Assembly (NCBI RefSeq): GCF_008065135.1
Contig: NZ_CP042914.1
Location: 7,917,404 to 7,981,403 of the forward strand
DNA from: Roseimaritima ulvae
GTDB taxonomy: Bacteria; Planctomycetota; Planctomycetia; Pirellulales; Pirellulaceae
Direction of reading: 5' to 3'
Length of the DNA: 64,000 nucleotides
The notes below the pieces were generated by a model. It was not told where the DNA came from and did no database searches. It worked only from the letters and a program-made list of their open reading frames with translations. This document shows, piece by piece, positions 26,505 through 35,444 of the stretch (position 1 is its first letter; the number at the start of each line of letters is the position of its first letter). The position numbers and the translations under genes were made by a program.

Positions 26505-27593
26505 GTGCAACAGAATGAGAAACTAGACGAGCTGGCCGGTCGCTGCGGCGAGTGGTTGCGGGGCACGGGCCCCGAGTCCGATATCGTGATCAGCAGCCGC
26601 ATCCGCTTGGCTCGCAACCTGGGCGATTTCCCCTTCATCCGCCGCTGCACCAACGAGGATCGCCTGGCGATCGAACGTACCGTCGCAGCCCGCATGAACA
26701 AGCTGGAAGACTGGAACGATGTCCGCTACATCAACGTCGACGAACTCTCCGAAGTCGATCGCCAATTCCTCGTCGAACGCCAGCTGATCAGCCGCGAATT
26801 GTCGGAATCCGAAGGCGCCCGAGCCGTCGCTGTCGACCCCGAAGAACAATTCAGCGTGATGATCAACGAAGAAGATCATCTGCGACTACAGGTCATGCAT
26901 AGCGGCCTGGACCTGACCAAAGCCTGGCAACAGATCAATCACCTGGATGACCTGATCGAAGGCGCCATCACCTACGCCTTCCATCCCAAATACGGCTACC
27001 TAACGGCCTGCCCGACCAACGTCGGTACCGGCCTGCGAGTCAGCGTGATGATGCACCTGCCGGCCCTGGTAATCACGCGTCAGATCGACAAGGTGTTCCG
27101 CAGTTTGCAGAAGATCAGCGTTACCGTCCGCGGCTTGTACGGTGAAGGCTCGCAGTTCACCGGCGACTTCTACCAGGTCAGCAACCAGATCACGCTGGGC
27201 AAAAGTGAATCCGAACTGGTCGAACAGGTCGGCGAAGTTGTCCCGGTGCTGATCGATTACGAACGCCGCGCCCGCCAGTTTTTGGTCGACCAGAACGAAC
27301 AGGACCTGCACGACGACGTCAGCCGCGCGCTGGGCATCCTCTGCACGGCCAAGAAGATCAGCAGCGAAGAAACCATGCACTACCTTTCCAAGGTGCGGAT
27401 GGGCGTCAATCTGGGGCTGATCGAATCGGTAGCCGTCAAGAAGATCAACGAGCTGTTCATCCACACCCAACCCGCGCATCTGCAAAAACTGCACGGCCGC
27501 TTGCTGGGTTCTTCCGACCGCAACGTGCAACGCGCCAGCTACCTGCAGCGGCACCTGAGCGGCGAAGACGGCGGCCCCGCCGAGTTGAACTAA
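26505..27593 (+). CDS. mcsB: Protein arginine kinase McsB
   Basis: A 362-residue phosphagen-kinase homologue that phosphorylates protein arginines, marking them for ClpC in Bacillus. Motifs are SSRIRLARN at 30-38, NEEDHLRLQ at 121-129 with the catalytic NEEDH, CPTNVGTGLR at 169-178 with active-site-type Cys169, RGLYGEGS near 209-216 and YQVSNQITLG. Near the C-terminus, RNVQRA at 339-344 corresponds to the RDxxRA phosphoarginine-docking motif with Asp replaced by Asn. The GTG start is directly after the mcsA stop. No ctsR or clpC is adjacent, unlike the ctsR-mcsA-mcsB-clpC order of Firmicutes. Confidence 0.95.
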   Translation: MQQNEKLDELAGRCGEWLRGTGPESDIVISSRIRLARNLGDFPFIRRCTNEDRLAIERTVAARMNKLEDWNDVRYINVDELSEVDRQFLVERQLISRELSESEGARAVAVDPEEQFSVMINEEDHLRLQVMHSGLDLTKAWQQINHLDDLIEGAITYAFHPKYGYLTACPTNVGTGLRVSVMMHLPALVITRQIDKVFRSLQKISVTVRGLYGEGSQFTGDFYQVSNQITLGKSESELVEQVGEVVPVLIDYERRARQFLVDQNEQDLHDDVSRALGILCTAKKISSEETMHYLSKVRMGVNLGLIESVAVKKINELFIHTQPAHLQKLHGRLLGSSDRNVQRASYLQRHLSGEDGGPAELN

Positions 27594-27627
27594 AACACGT
27601 AACCAAAATCGCCGTGGCCGAACTCGC

Positions 27628-27715
27628 CGTAGCCGAACTCGCCAGAGTTTGGAGGACCCGGCGTTTGGACGAACGCGATGCCCTCCCCGTCCAAAGTCTG
27701 GCGACTTCGGCTACG
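27628..27715. repeat. Family A inverted pair
   Basis: Opposed family A units at 27628-27653 and 27690-27715 lie between the convergent mcsB and parvulin genes. The right unit begins 9 bases after the parvulin stop codon. The pair can form a 24-26 bp hairpin. Confidence 0.85.
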
Positions 27716-27723
27716 AGCTTTGC

Positions 27724-28710
27724 TTACGGGATCACCGCCGCCTCAGCCGGCGGCGTCAACGATTCGTCCAACCATTGCACGTCCGCATCGCGTTGCCGGC
27801 GGACCAGGGCCGTGAACATGGCGGCCGCCGCATCGCGCCGCAAACCGGCTTGATCGGGCATCTGTTCACGACTCAACTGCCCGTCGCGGCGCTGCTGCAC
27901 GTACAGCAGATGCAGGCCCAAGGGCGAGCGAATCGGACCGACCACCTGCCCGACCTTGGCCGCCATCACCGCTTCACTGACCGCCGGCGGCAGATCGCCC
28001 TGCCCGCCGACCCAGCCCAGGTCGCCGTCGTTGTCGGCCGAGGTGGATTGCGAGTGCTCGCGGACCGCGGCGGCAAACTCCGTCGCCACATCGTCGGCCG
28101 CTGCGATTCGCGCTGCCAACGCTTGCAGATTTTCCATCGACTGACGGACCGCCTCCGGATCGCCGGCGGCAAGCGGCACAAACAGATGCGATACCCGCAC
28201 CTTGGTACCGTCGTACTTGGCCCGGTTGGCATCAAAAAACCGCTGCAGGTTTTCTTCCGTAAGACGACTGCGCAGATATTGAGCCCAGCCGATCTTCCAC
28301 ACCAAATCCCGTCCCAACGATCGCATGTCACTGCCCGCCCGTTCGGCGACCTGATCCAGCGAATCCCCGCGTCGCTCGGCTTGCTGCGCCGCCTGCTGCG
28401 TGCCCTGCTTGAGCTGTGCCTTGAAAGACTCCCCGCCCAGCTCCAACAGCGACCTCATGGCCAGATGCCGCCGCACCAACGTCAACGCGATGGCTTGCCG
28501 CATCGCCGCGCTCGCCGTGTCGGTCGATTTGCCAGCCAATTGCTCGGCCAGCATCAAATTAAATTCGCCGCGGTAAATCGGTTGCTCATCGACCGTGCAG
28601 ATGACTTCCGCGGGATCGCCGCCAGCCGGCACGGGACTCTGCGCCGCGACGGGACTTAGCCCCCACAGGATCAATCCGCAAACACAGCAAACCAGACGAA
28701 CCATAACCAT
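27724..28710 (-). CDS. Secreted parvulin-type peptidyl-prolyl isomerase
   Basis: A protein of about 328 residues with a signal peptide (VRLVCCVCGLILWGLSPVAA). The N-terminal half is a helical SurA/PrsA-like chaperone region. The parvulin domain covers about 185-290: VRVSHLFVPL, then a helix, NDGDLGWVGGQGDLPPAVSE and VGPIRSPLGLHLLYVQQ, matching the family's VSHILV, GDLG and SPFG motifs. It should assist folding of exported proteins outside the cytoplasm. ATG 28710 and ATG 28704 are both possible; GAGAGA lies 6 bases before the second. It is the downstream gene of a two-gene minus-strand unit with the following secreted protein. Confidence 0.9.
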   Translation of the reverse strand: MVMVRLVCCVCGLILWGLSPVAAQSPVPAGGDPAEVICTVDEQPIYRGEFNLMLAEQLAGKSTDTASAAMRQAIALTLVRRHLAMRSLLELGGESFKAQLKQGTQQAAQQAERRGDSLDQVAERAGSDMRSLGRDLVWKIGWAQYLRSRLTEENLQRFFDANRAKYDGTKVRVSHLFVPLAAGDPEAVRQSMENLQALAARIAAADDVATEFAAAVREHSQSTSADNDGDLGWVGGQGDLPPAVSEAVMAAKVGQVVGPIRSPLGLHLLYVQQRRDGQLSREQMPDQAGLRRDAAAAMFTALVRRQRDADVQWLDESLTPPAEAAVIP

Positions 28711-28770
28711 TCTCTCGGAGCGACGGAGCGGATCAAACGACGGCAGCAGTTCCACCGGCGACCGGGCGAG

Positions 28771-30108
28771 CTACGGCAGCAGGATATCGGAGATCACAAA
28801 GGCGACTTCGTTGGGCACCACGCCGGTCGGGGTTTCGTAGTGAAAGTCAAAGCCATCAGGATTCTCGCCCAGATCAAACAGGTATCCGACACCGACTTCG
28901 TTGGCCGTTTGACGATACACCTGGTAGCCCAAATGTTCGCCCCGCGTCCCATCGGCGGCCGTCACGTAAGCCGGGTTATCGAAGACCCACTGCCGATGGC
29001 TTTCGAGCGATCGATTGGCATCTTCCAGCACCAAACGGACGCGAATTTCGTGCAGGGGTCCGTTGGCGCGGATGGCTTCCAGTTTGACGGTCACCGAACC
29101 GTTTTGGGTTTCCGCCGCGCCGTCCTTCAGCGGAAACTTAAACGCCGCGCTGGGTCCTGGAATCAGAGCCCGCACGATGCCGCTGAGCGATTCAATTTTT
29201 CGCGGCCGGCCGTCGGGCAACTGCAGCGGCAAACCAATCTCGGAAAACGACAACCCGGCATTGGTGGCCACGTTGATGTCGCCTTCGGTGGACAGCGGCG
29301 TCAATACCGCTCCGTCATCCAGCTCGGCCCGCAATTGATCCAGCGGCAGCGTCAAGCCGATGGGCGTCAGCCGCGGTTCCCAGGCGATCTGGATGGAAAC
29401 GTTCATGCCGCTTTGCGCCGGATTGTTCAGCACACGGCGGGCGCTGACCGTCATCGGTTCCAATCGATAGACGCCGGCGTAGGCGCCCGAATCGATACGG
29501 TCCGGTCGTTCTTCGGCACGGGGCACCAGAGCCAACTCGCCGTCGCCGCCCCCATAGAAATCCACATCTAAGGAAGCCGCATCCAACACCGTGTCGAGTG
29601 CCTGCCAAAACGAAAGCGGTCCCACGGTGCCTAGAGCCAGCGGCGTGTTGCCATCGACCGGCACCTCAAACTCCACTCCGCTGGCCGCGCTGATTTTCTC
29701 CAACGCCGCGTCAAGTGTTTCCGCGCCGGCCAGACGGATCACGATCGTATCAGTCTGGACTTTGGCTTTCTCTTTTTCCAACGCCATTCGCACCCGCGAC
29801 AACCGCATCCGCGCTTCAGCCGACAAGGGGCTGCGTTCGGTAGGCAGAAAGGGCAGCGCCTCGGGCCCCTTGTCGATCAGCTGACGCTCGGCCCGCTGCC
29901 GCTTGAGCAACTGCGAGGCATCCAATTGGTCGACCAATTCACGGACATCGGCTTCGAAATCCTCATCATTGGGCTTCGGCACCTCTTCATCGGAAGACGG
30001 CGCCGCTTCATCGGGAGCTTGAGCCACCGCCGAACTGTAGTGCAGCGGAACCAGGCCGATCAAACACCACAACATTAAAGTCAAGGAAAACGTCCGCATT
30101 TTCGACAT
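28771..30108 (-). CDS. Secreted protein of unknown function with secretin-like short domain
   Basis: A 445-residue exported protein. The signal peptide is MRTFSLTLMLWCLIGLVPLH with a late AVAQA cleavage site. An acidic segment (SSDEEVPKPNDEDFEADVRE) and a helical region precede IVIRLAGAETLDAALEKISA. That segment resembles the short STN-like domain found before secretins and TonB receptors. The rest is beta-rich and has no catalytic motif I can name. Similar long secreted proteins are common in planctomycetes. The start at 30108 avoids an N-terminal extension lacking export features; 30099 is a close alternative. The gene is divergent from the HExxH protein gene (143-bp gap) and lies 60 bases upstream of the parvulin gene. 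Confidence 0.72.
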   Translation of the reverse strand: MSKMRTFSLTLMLWCLIGLVPLHYSSAVAQAPDEAAPSSDEEVPKPNDEDFEADVRELVDQLDASQLLKRQRAERQLIDKGPEALPFLPTERSPLSAEARMRLSRVRMALEKEKAKVQTDTIVIRLAGAETLDAALEKISAASGVEFEVPVDGNTPLALGTVGPLSFWQALDTVLDAASLDVDFYGGGDGELALVPRAEERPDRIDSGAYAGVYRLEPMTVSARRVLNNPAQSGMNVSIQIAWEPRLTPIGLTLPLDQLRAELDDGAVLTPLSTEGDINVATNAGLSFSEIGLPLQLPDGRPRKIESLSGIVRALIPGPSAAFKFPLKDGAAETQNGSVTVKLEAIRANGPLHEIRVRLVLEDANRSLESHRQWVFDNPAYVTAADGTRGEHLGYQVYRQTANEVGVGYLFDLGENPDGFDFHYETPTGVVPNEVAFVISDILLP

Positions 30109-30251
30109 TCCACGCTGATAGAAACCCGCACAACAGGCCAGCTCGAGCGGCTGTTTTGCGGTCGATGTGGGTGAAACACTCCGAGCCCCAGTCGATTCTA
30201 ACCTATCCTTGTAACTGTATGGATCAAGAAAAATACACCACGGGTGCGCCA

Positions 30252-31310
30252 ATGCTTCGCTTCACCACCATCGTATCCGCCCTGGTTTTCGCGTCCTCGC
30301 TGTGGGCTCAGTCTCCCAGCATGGTGCAGTTTCAAGTCGCCGGCCAAAGCCAATCCGGCCTGCAACTGATCAACGTGCCTCAGCGTTTGGTGATTCTCGG
30401 TCGCGATGGCTGGCTGCACGACACCATCGATGGCGTCCGCCCGCGCGTGCTGGCGGAGATCCCCGGCGGCTTCCGCGCCGCCACGGCCGCCGACATCCGC
30501 GGCGATCTGAGGAACGAATTCGGCCGCGATTTTGAAGTGGTCGCGACCACACATTACTTAGTCGTCCAGCCGGTCGGTCGCGGCGATCGCTGGCCGCAAT
30601 TGTTTGAAGGGCTGTATCGCGAATTCGTACGGTACATGGACGTTCGCGGCGTCAAGGTTCGCACCGGTCGCTTCCCCCTGGTCGCCGTCGTGATGCCCGA
30701 TCAACAAGCCATGCAAGACGAATTCGATCGCCTGGATATCAAGGTGTCGCGAGTTGCCGGCGTGTACCACTTGGCGTCCAATCGTGTGATCATGCATGAC
30801 CAGGGACATGCCGGGTATGTAGCCGAAACGGTCCGCCATGAAACGGCTCACCAAACCGCCTACAACGTCGGCGTCCACAGTCGCGTCAGCGAAACGCCGC
30901 GGTGGGTGGTGGAAGGCATCGGTGGTTTATTTGAACCCGCCGCCATGCAGGGCCGTCAGGCCGGTCGCTCGATCCAAGACCGCCAACAACCTCAACACAC
31001 GGCGAGGTTCATTCGACAGTATCAAGTCGACGGGCAACTGGCCACGGACCTGCAGCGGATCATCGCCGACGACAGCATGTTTCGCGACGAGCGACAGATC
31101 ACGGGCGCCTACAGTCTCAGCTGGGCGATGACGTTTTATCTGGCTGAACGGCAACCGCAAGCGTTCGCCAAGATCGTCCAACACACCGGACGTCGAGCGC
31201 CCTTTCGCGCTTACCCTCGAGACCAACGATTGGAAGATTTTGAACGCTTGACCGGGACCAACGTGCAAACGTTCGCCAAACAGTTGAACTGGTTCATGCA
31301 GTCGTTGTAA
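30252..31310 (+). CDS. Secreted HExxH protein (DUF1570-like putative metallopeptidase)
   Basis: A 352-residue secreted protein. The signal peptide is MLRFTTIVSALVFASSLWAQ. The metal-binding motif is HETAH at 196-200, and Glu221 in RWVVEGIGGLFEP is placed like the third ligand of gluzincin peptidases. Residues about 80-110 (FEVVATTHYLVVQPVG) match the DUF1570 family start. Function would be hydrolysis of an extracellular or periplasmic protein substrate; this is inferred from the motif and is not shown. ATG 30252 is chosen because it directly precedes the signal peptide; ATG 30219 is less likely. It converges on the TPR gene. Confidence 0.85.
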   Translation: MLRFTTIVSALVFASSLWAQSPSMVQFQVAGQSQSGLQLINVPQRLVILGRDGWLHDTIDGVRPRVLAEIPGGFRAATAADIRGDLRNEFGRDFEVVATTHYLVVQPVGRGDRWPQLFEGLYREFVRYMDVRGVKVRTGRFPLVAVVMPDQQAMQDEFDRLDIKVSRVAGVYHLASNRVIMHDQGHAGYVAETVRHETAHQTAYNVGVHSRVSETPRWVVEGIGGLFEPAAMQGRQAGRSIQDRQQPQHTARFIRQYQVDGQLATDLQRIIADDSMFRDERQITGAYSLSWAMTFYLAERQPQAFAKIVQHTGRRAPFRAYPRDQRLEDFERLTGTNVQTFAKQLNWFMQSL

Positions 31311-31311
31311 C

Positions 31312-31414
31312 GCAGCGCCGCCATCAGCCGCATCGCGCTAGCGACCGGTTCCCGCGAGCATCGTCAGCGGTGAAAACCATGGACTAGCGCCCCGCGGCTG
31401 ATGGAGCGCCGCCG
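31312..31414. repeat. Inverted repeat overlapping the end of the TPR gene
   Basis: The left arm at 31312-31343 contains CCATCAGCCGCATCGCGCTA. The right arm at 31384-31414 contains its imperfect complement CTAGCGCCCCGCGGCTGATG. The right arm encodes the last residues (AAGR) and the TAG stop of the TPR gene on the minus strand. Confidence 0.75.
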
Positions 31415-32685
31415 TCGGCGGCTAACTCTTTTTCCACGGCCTCGGCATCGTAGGCCTGACGAGCCTGGTAGCGGTCGAGCATGCGTTTGGCGAACGGCTG
31501 GTATTGCTCGTCGGCCATTTCGATGACTTTCTCCTGCCAGCCGATGGCCTTGTCGAAAGCTTCGTTGGCGGCCAGGGCGGCGGCCAACGCCGACAGATCG
31601 GAAATGTCCTTGTATTCGCTTAACTCACAAGCCGCTTTGGCCGCCTCGATGGCCGCGGCCGGATCCCGCAGCGAATCATCTTTGGTGGTGGCCAGCAACC
31701 AGGCGCGGTTCTGATGGGCGAGCCCGTAGTTCGGCGCTAACTCGATGGCTTTGTCATAGTCCTTCAAGGCCGCGGCCGGTTTATCCAGCATCTGATAGTT
31801 AAAGCCCCGGTTGTTGTAGGCCACCGCGGCTTGAGGGTTCCGTTTGATCGCCGAGGAAAAATCGGCCACCGCGGCTTGATGGTTCTGTTGTTGGAAATGC
31901 AAGAAGCCGCGTCCCATCCGCGCCGCCACGTCATCGGGGTTCAGCTCAATGGCTTTGTCGAAATCATCCACGGCCGCCTGCAGTTGGCCAGCGGCTTTCA
32001 GCGCCACGGCGCGTTGTTGGTAGAACGCCGGATTGTCGGGATGTCCTTCGATGGCCGCGGTGTAGTCGGCGATGGCGTCGGCAAACTTGCCGCTTGCCAA
32101 GTAGGCGGCCGCGCGATTGATGCGGGGTCCGGTGTCCTCGGCATCTTTCTCGATAGCGACCGTGTAGTCGGCAATCGCTTGATCAAAATTTCCGGCCGCG
32201 GCGTGGTACAGCCCGCGACTGGAATAGGCATGCGCCGCGTCATACCCCAGCTCGATGGCTTTATCAAAATCCGCCAAGGCCTGATCGTTTTTCTCCAACG
32301 CCCACCAAGCCCCGGCGCGAAGTGTATACAGCCGGCCCTCTTCCGGCCGTTGCTTAATCAAGTCCGAATAGATGTCCACCGACTCGGCCAACCGCACCGC
32401 GTTCACCTTGGCAACTGCCCCGCGGTGGCCGTTGAAGGTCACGATCACATACGCGTCCTCACGCTCTTCCAGGACCGTCAACAAGTCGCCCTTCTCGATC
32501 GTGTCGAGCAGTTCATCGCCGACGGCCAGCTGCATTTCCACCCGCGCTACCACCGGTTCGTGAGCCGGCGACTGGGCCCAAGTGGTCCGCGGAGACCAAG
32601 AAATCAACATCAACAGCAGCCCCGCCGCCGTCCACTGCGGCACAGTTCGACAGACAGAAAACGAGTAAGAATAAATGTTCATCAA
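31384..32685 (-). CDS. Secreted TPR-repeat protein
   Basis: A 433-residue exported protein. A signal peptide (LLLMLISWSPRTTWAQ) is followed by an SH3-like segment at about 45-95 (GDLLTVLEEREDAYVIVTFN). At least seven TPR-type repeats then follow at about 105-340, with the DFDKAIEL(N/G)PDDA pattern and recurring DYTAAIE/DYTVAIE. TPRs bind protein partners, so this is probably a periplasmic scaffold. The C-terminus (GGAPSAAGR) and stop lie in one arm of an inverted repeat. The start at 32685 has a second ATG directly after it (MM). No enzymatic motif is present. Confidence 0.85.
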   Translation of the reverse strand: MMNIYSYSFSVCRTVPQWTAAGLLLMLISWSPRTTWAQSPAHEPVVARVEMQLAVGDELLDTIEKGDLLTVLEEREDAYVIVTFNGHRGAVAKVNAVRLAESVDIYSDLIKQRPEEGRLYTLRAGAWWALEKNDQALADFDKAIELGYDAAHAYSSRGLYHAAAGNFDQAIADYTVAIEKDAEDTGPRINRAAAYLASGKFADAIADYTAAIEGHPDNPAFYQQRAVALKAAGQLQAAVDDFDKAIELNPDDVAARMGRGFLHFQQQNHQAAVADFSSAIKRNPQAAVAYNNRGFNYQMLDKPAAALKDYDKAIELAPNYGLAHQNRAWLLATTKDDSLRDPAAAIEAAKAACELSEYKDISDLSALAAALAANEAFDKAIGWQEKVIEMADEQYQPFAKRMLDRYQARQAYDAEAVEKELAADGGAPSAAGR

Positions 32686-32959
32686 TTCGGTATCGGAAAG
32701 GGAAAGGCTGCGGAATCGCGCTCCGCAAACCAGCCAGCGTATTCACTGCGAGCCGTCGCCAAGCTGTGGTCCGGGCAAAATTCGTTAAAAAACCAGCCGC
32801 CGGTTGCCTTTCCAGCCTAAACCAGCCACCGGCTCAGCCGGGCGACACAACCGGCAAATTTTGCACAATTTGCGCATCCAGTCTATTTAACGCCTTCCCC
32901 CAAACACTTACACTGACAACCCCCAGAGGGACGTGAATTTACTTCCAGGAGTTCGGAAC

Positions 32960-34717
32960 ATGATCCAACAAATGACAATGTGGGTGCTGACACCTGCCGT
33001 GCTGCTTTCTGCCGCAGTGGCCCAGGCACAGTGCTGTATCCCGCGAGGCGGATGCAGTGATCCCTGTTTGACCGGCAACTGCGGGGTGGCGGTATCAAGC
33101 ACCGGCATGCCGGGAAGTGTCGTGGTTGGAGGCATCGTCGCGGGGACCCCGCAGACGCCCGCCGTGCAATCGCTGTGCGGTCCGGTGTCGTCGTACAAGG
33201 TGGTCATGCGGCCTCAGTACGTGACCGAAACGCGAGCGCAATGCGCTACCGAATATCGCGAAGAAAAACGCTACCGCACTTCCACCGTGTACAACACCGT
33301 GCCGGTTGTCGAGGAACGGTATCGCGTCAAAACCATCAACGTTGCCAAGACCGAAACCAAGACGGTGGAGTACACCGAACTGGTCGCGGAGAAAAAGGAG
33401 CGGACCGTCGAAACCACGGTCTCGGTCCCGCAGTGGAACGAGGTCACCGAAACCTACATGGTTAAGGTTCCGACCCTGGTCGACGTGCCCGAAACCTATA
33501 CCGTCCAAGTGCCTCAGCTGCGTGACGAGACCTTTACCTACACCGCGAACGTCCCCTACACGTACACCGAGACGAAATTAAAAACCGTCAACAACGCGGT
33601 TCCGGTGACCAAATCGCGGGTCGTCAAAGTCTGTGTGCCGACCACCAAAACGCAAACCGTTACCAAGGACTACGGCCACTGGGAAACCCGCGTCGAAGAA
33701 GTCTACGTGGGCCGCAGTTACGGCTCCGCGTCCGGCCACCACTACGCTTCCAGAGGATACGGTTCGGCCAGCTGTGGTGGCTGCGCTACCCGCTGCGGTT
33801 CAAGCTCTTGCTGTGGTGGCTGCGGTTCGCGCCACGGCTGTGGTTCGCACGCTCGCTACGCGGGTTGTGGCAGCTCCTACGCTGGTTGTGGCGTGGGTCA
33901 GCGAGTCGGCGGCGGCACGCAAACGGTTACCCGCCGCGTGTGGGTGCCGAATGTTCGCACCGAAACGGTCACCGTGCCATCCAGCGAAACGCAAGAACAT
34001 ATCGTCAACTACACCGTGTTCGAACAGCAAGTCGAACAGGTGCCCTACGAGTGCACCTATGTTGCCTACCGTCCGGAAACCCGCACCGGCACCAAGAAGG
34101 TGGTGCACTACGTACCGGAGGAACGCACGCGAATGCGCAAAGCCGTGCAGTACAGCGAAGAACCACGCACCCGCACGCGGCGCGAATTGAGCTACCGCCA
34201 GGAAACCAAGACGGAAACCTATCCGTACGTCAGCTACCGCCCCGAAACCCGCACCAAAGAAATCAGTTACACGGTCAATGAGCCGCAGTCGGTCGTGGAA
34301 CCCTACACCACCACGCGCTACGATCGGGTACCAGAAGAACGGGTCGAAACCTACATCGTCCGCGTCCCGGTGACGGTGATGAAAGAGGTCCAGGTGCAAG
34401 TCTGCCGGATGGTGCCCCAACTGGTGCCGGAGACGATTTACCCCTGCCAACCGGGCTGGTCCAATGTCGGTCCCGCGTCGGTGCATTCCTCCGGCGGCTC
34501 GATCCTGCTGCACGGCAACACCGGCTGCCAGGGTTGCGGCGGCTGCAGCGACTGCGCGCCGGCGAGCCCCAGCGCCGCGGTCCCACACTCGGCTCCGCAG
34601 CAACAGGTGGTTCCCGCGTCAGAGGCCACGCAGAGCGACGAGCAATCCGCCGCACCGGTTCCCCCGGCACCGGTAGAAGCGGAAGAAGTACCCGCCGCGC
34701 CGCCGATCGAAGCCTAA
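32960..34717 (+). CDS. YTV-repeat cysteine-rich exported protein
   Basis: A 585-residue secreted protein of the planctomycete YTV type. The signal peptide (VLTPAVLLSAAVAQA) precedes a Cys-rich start (CCIPRGGCSDPC). Repeats of the kind YTVQVP, YTANVPYTYTET, TRRELSYRQETKT and YVSYRPETRTK cover about 90-255 and 325-500, rich in Thr, Val, Tyr, Arg and Glu. Between them is a Gly/Cys/Ser-rich stretch (about 260-310, with CGGCATRCGSSSCCGGCGSR), and a second Cys patch (CQGCGGCSDC) lies near 525. Family knowledge places YTV proteins in the cell envelope, where disulfide cross-linking is plausible. ATG 32960 has CAGGAG 8 bases upstream, one of the best SDs of the window. Confidence 0.9.
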   Translation: MIQQMTMWVLTPAVLLSAAVAQAQCCIPRGGCSDPCLTGNCGVAVSSTGMPGSVVVGGIVAGTPQTPAVQSLCGPVSSYKVVMRPQYVTETRAQCATEYREEKRYRTSTVYNTVPVVEERYRVKTINVAKTETKTVEYTELVAEKKERTVETTVSVPQWNEVTETYMVKVPTLVDVPETYTVQVPQLRDETFTYTANVPYTYTETKLKTVNNAVPVTKSRVVKVCVPTTKTQTVTKDYGHWETRVEEVYVGRSYGSASGHHYASRGYGSASCGGCATRCGSSSCCGGCGSRHGCGSHARYAGCGSSYAGCGVGQRVGGGTQTVTRRVWVPNVRTETVTVPSSETQEHIVNYTVFEQQVEQVPYECTYVAYRPETRTGTKKVVHYVPEERTRMRKAVQYSEEPRTRTRRELSYRQETKTETYPYVSYRPETRTKEISYTVNEPQSVVEPYTTTRYDRVPEERVETYIVRVPVTVMKEVQVQVCRMVPQLVPETIYPCQPGWSNVGPASVHSSGGSILLHGNTGCQGCGGCSDCAPASPSAAVPHSAPQQQVVPASEATQSDEQSAAPVPPAPVEAEEVPAAPPIEA

Positions 34718-34743
34718 GCAGGCCGCTAGGCTCCGGTTCCCTC

Positions 34744-34767
34744 GACAAATTTCTGAATGAATTTGTC
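34744..34767. terminator. Small hairpin, possible terminator
   Basis: GACAAATT at 34744-34751 pairs perfectly with AATTTGTC at 34760-34767 around an 8-base loop. It is followed by the T-rich TGCTTTGCGTTTG, 27 bases after the YTV gene. The stem is AT-rich and weak, so termination is only a suggestion. Confidence 0.35.
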
Positions 34768-34865
34768 TGCTTTGCGTTTGTTCGCCGCACAATTGGACTA
34801 TTCTCGGACTTTGTACCCCCCCGAACTTGGGAACCGAGACCGAACCCTCCATAGAGCGATCCAAG

Positions 34866-35444
34866 ATGAAGAACCGATGTCTGTTGGCTGTGGTTGCGCT
34901 TTGCTGCACCGCTACGTTATCAACGGCCCTGGCACAGGAACTGCCGCTGGCTCAACCCGCCAAACCGGCCGTGGCCAAGCCCGCCGAAACGCCCGTCGCC
35001 AAACCCGCCGTGCGGCCGCTGAGCGCCAACGTCGAATTGACGCGTGGCAATCCGATCGAAGGCACGTTGACCGATACCACGCAACTGCAAATGAAAACGT
35101 CGTTTGGAGCGATTGAGATCCCGCTATCGGAAGTCGCGGGCGTGCGGTTTGCCACGGCCGAAGAAGCCACCACCACCGTCATCATGCTCAACGGCGACTC
35201 CGTCACCGGAGCCACCAATGTCGAACGCATGACGGTCGAAACCGAATGGGGCGTGGCCCAGATCAACGGTTCGGCGATCGCTGGCATCCTGTTGGTGCCC
35301 AATCTGGAATGGTCTTCCTATGACGGCCTGAACGGCAAGCGTTGGAGCCTGGTGGAGAAGAAGGCCGCCGCCTCGAGCGCCGCCGGCACGCCCACCACTC
35401 GCCCCTTCAACCCGCAGAGCCGCGGCACGATCATCAGGAACTAG
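34866..35444 (+). CDS. Small secreted protein of unknown function
   Basis: A 192-residue exported protein with signal peptide LLAVVALCCTATLSTALAQ. A repetitive KPAVAKPAETPVAKPAV linker leads to a compact beta-rich core: VELTRGNPIEGTLTDTTQLQ, MKTSFGAIEIPLSEVAGVRF and VIMLNGDSVTGATNVERM. These are two repeats of an Lsm/SH3-like barrel motif often found in planctomycete secreted proteins. No function can be given. The start ATG at 34866 has AAG upstream and directly precedes the export signal. Its stop overlaps the stop of the convergent mobA-moeA gene by 4 bp, so there is no room for a terminator between them. Confidence 0.75.
   Translation: MKNRCLLAVVALCCTATLSTALAQELPLAQPAKPAVAKPAETPVAKPAVRPLSANVELTRGNPIEGTLTDTTQLQMKTSFGAIEIPLSEVAGVRFATAEEATTTVIMLNGDSVTGATNVERMTVETEWGVAQINGSAIAGILLVPNLEWSSYDGLNGKRWSLVEKKAAASSAAGTPTTRPFNPQSRGTIIRN

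Noticed and set aside
27649-28659. 336-codon plus-strand frame
   Set aside because: Antisense to the parvulin gene and starts in a family A repeat.
32686-32959. Regulatory RNA between the TPR and YTV genes
   Set aside because: Apart from the YTV SD no conserved riboswitch or hairpin pattern is visible.
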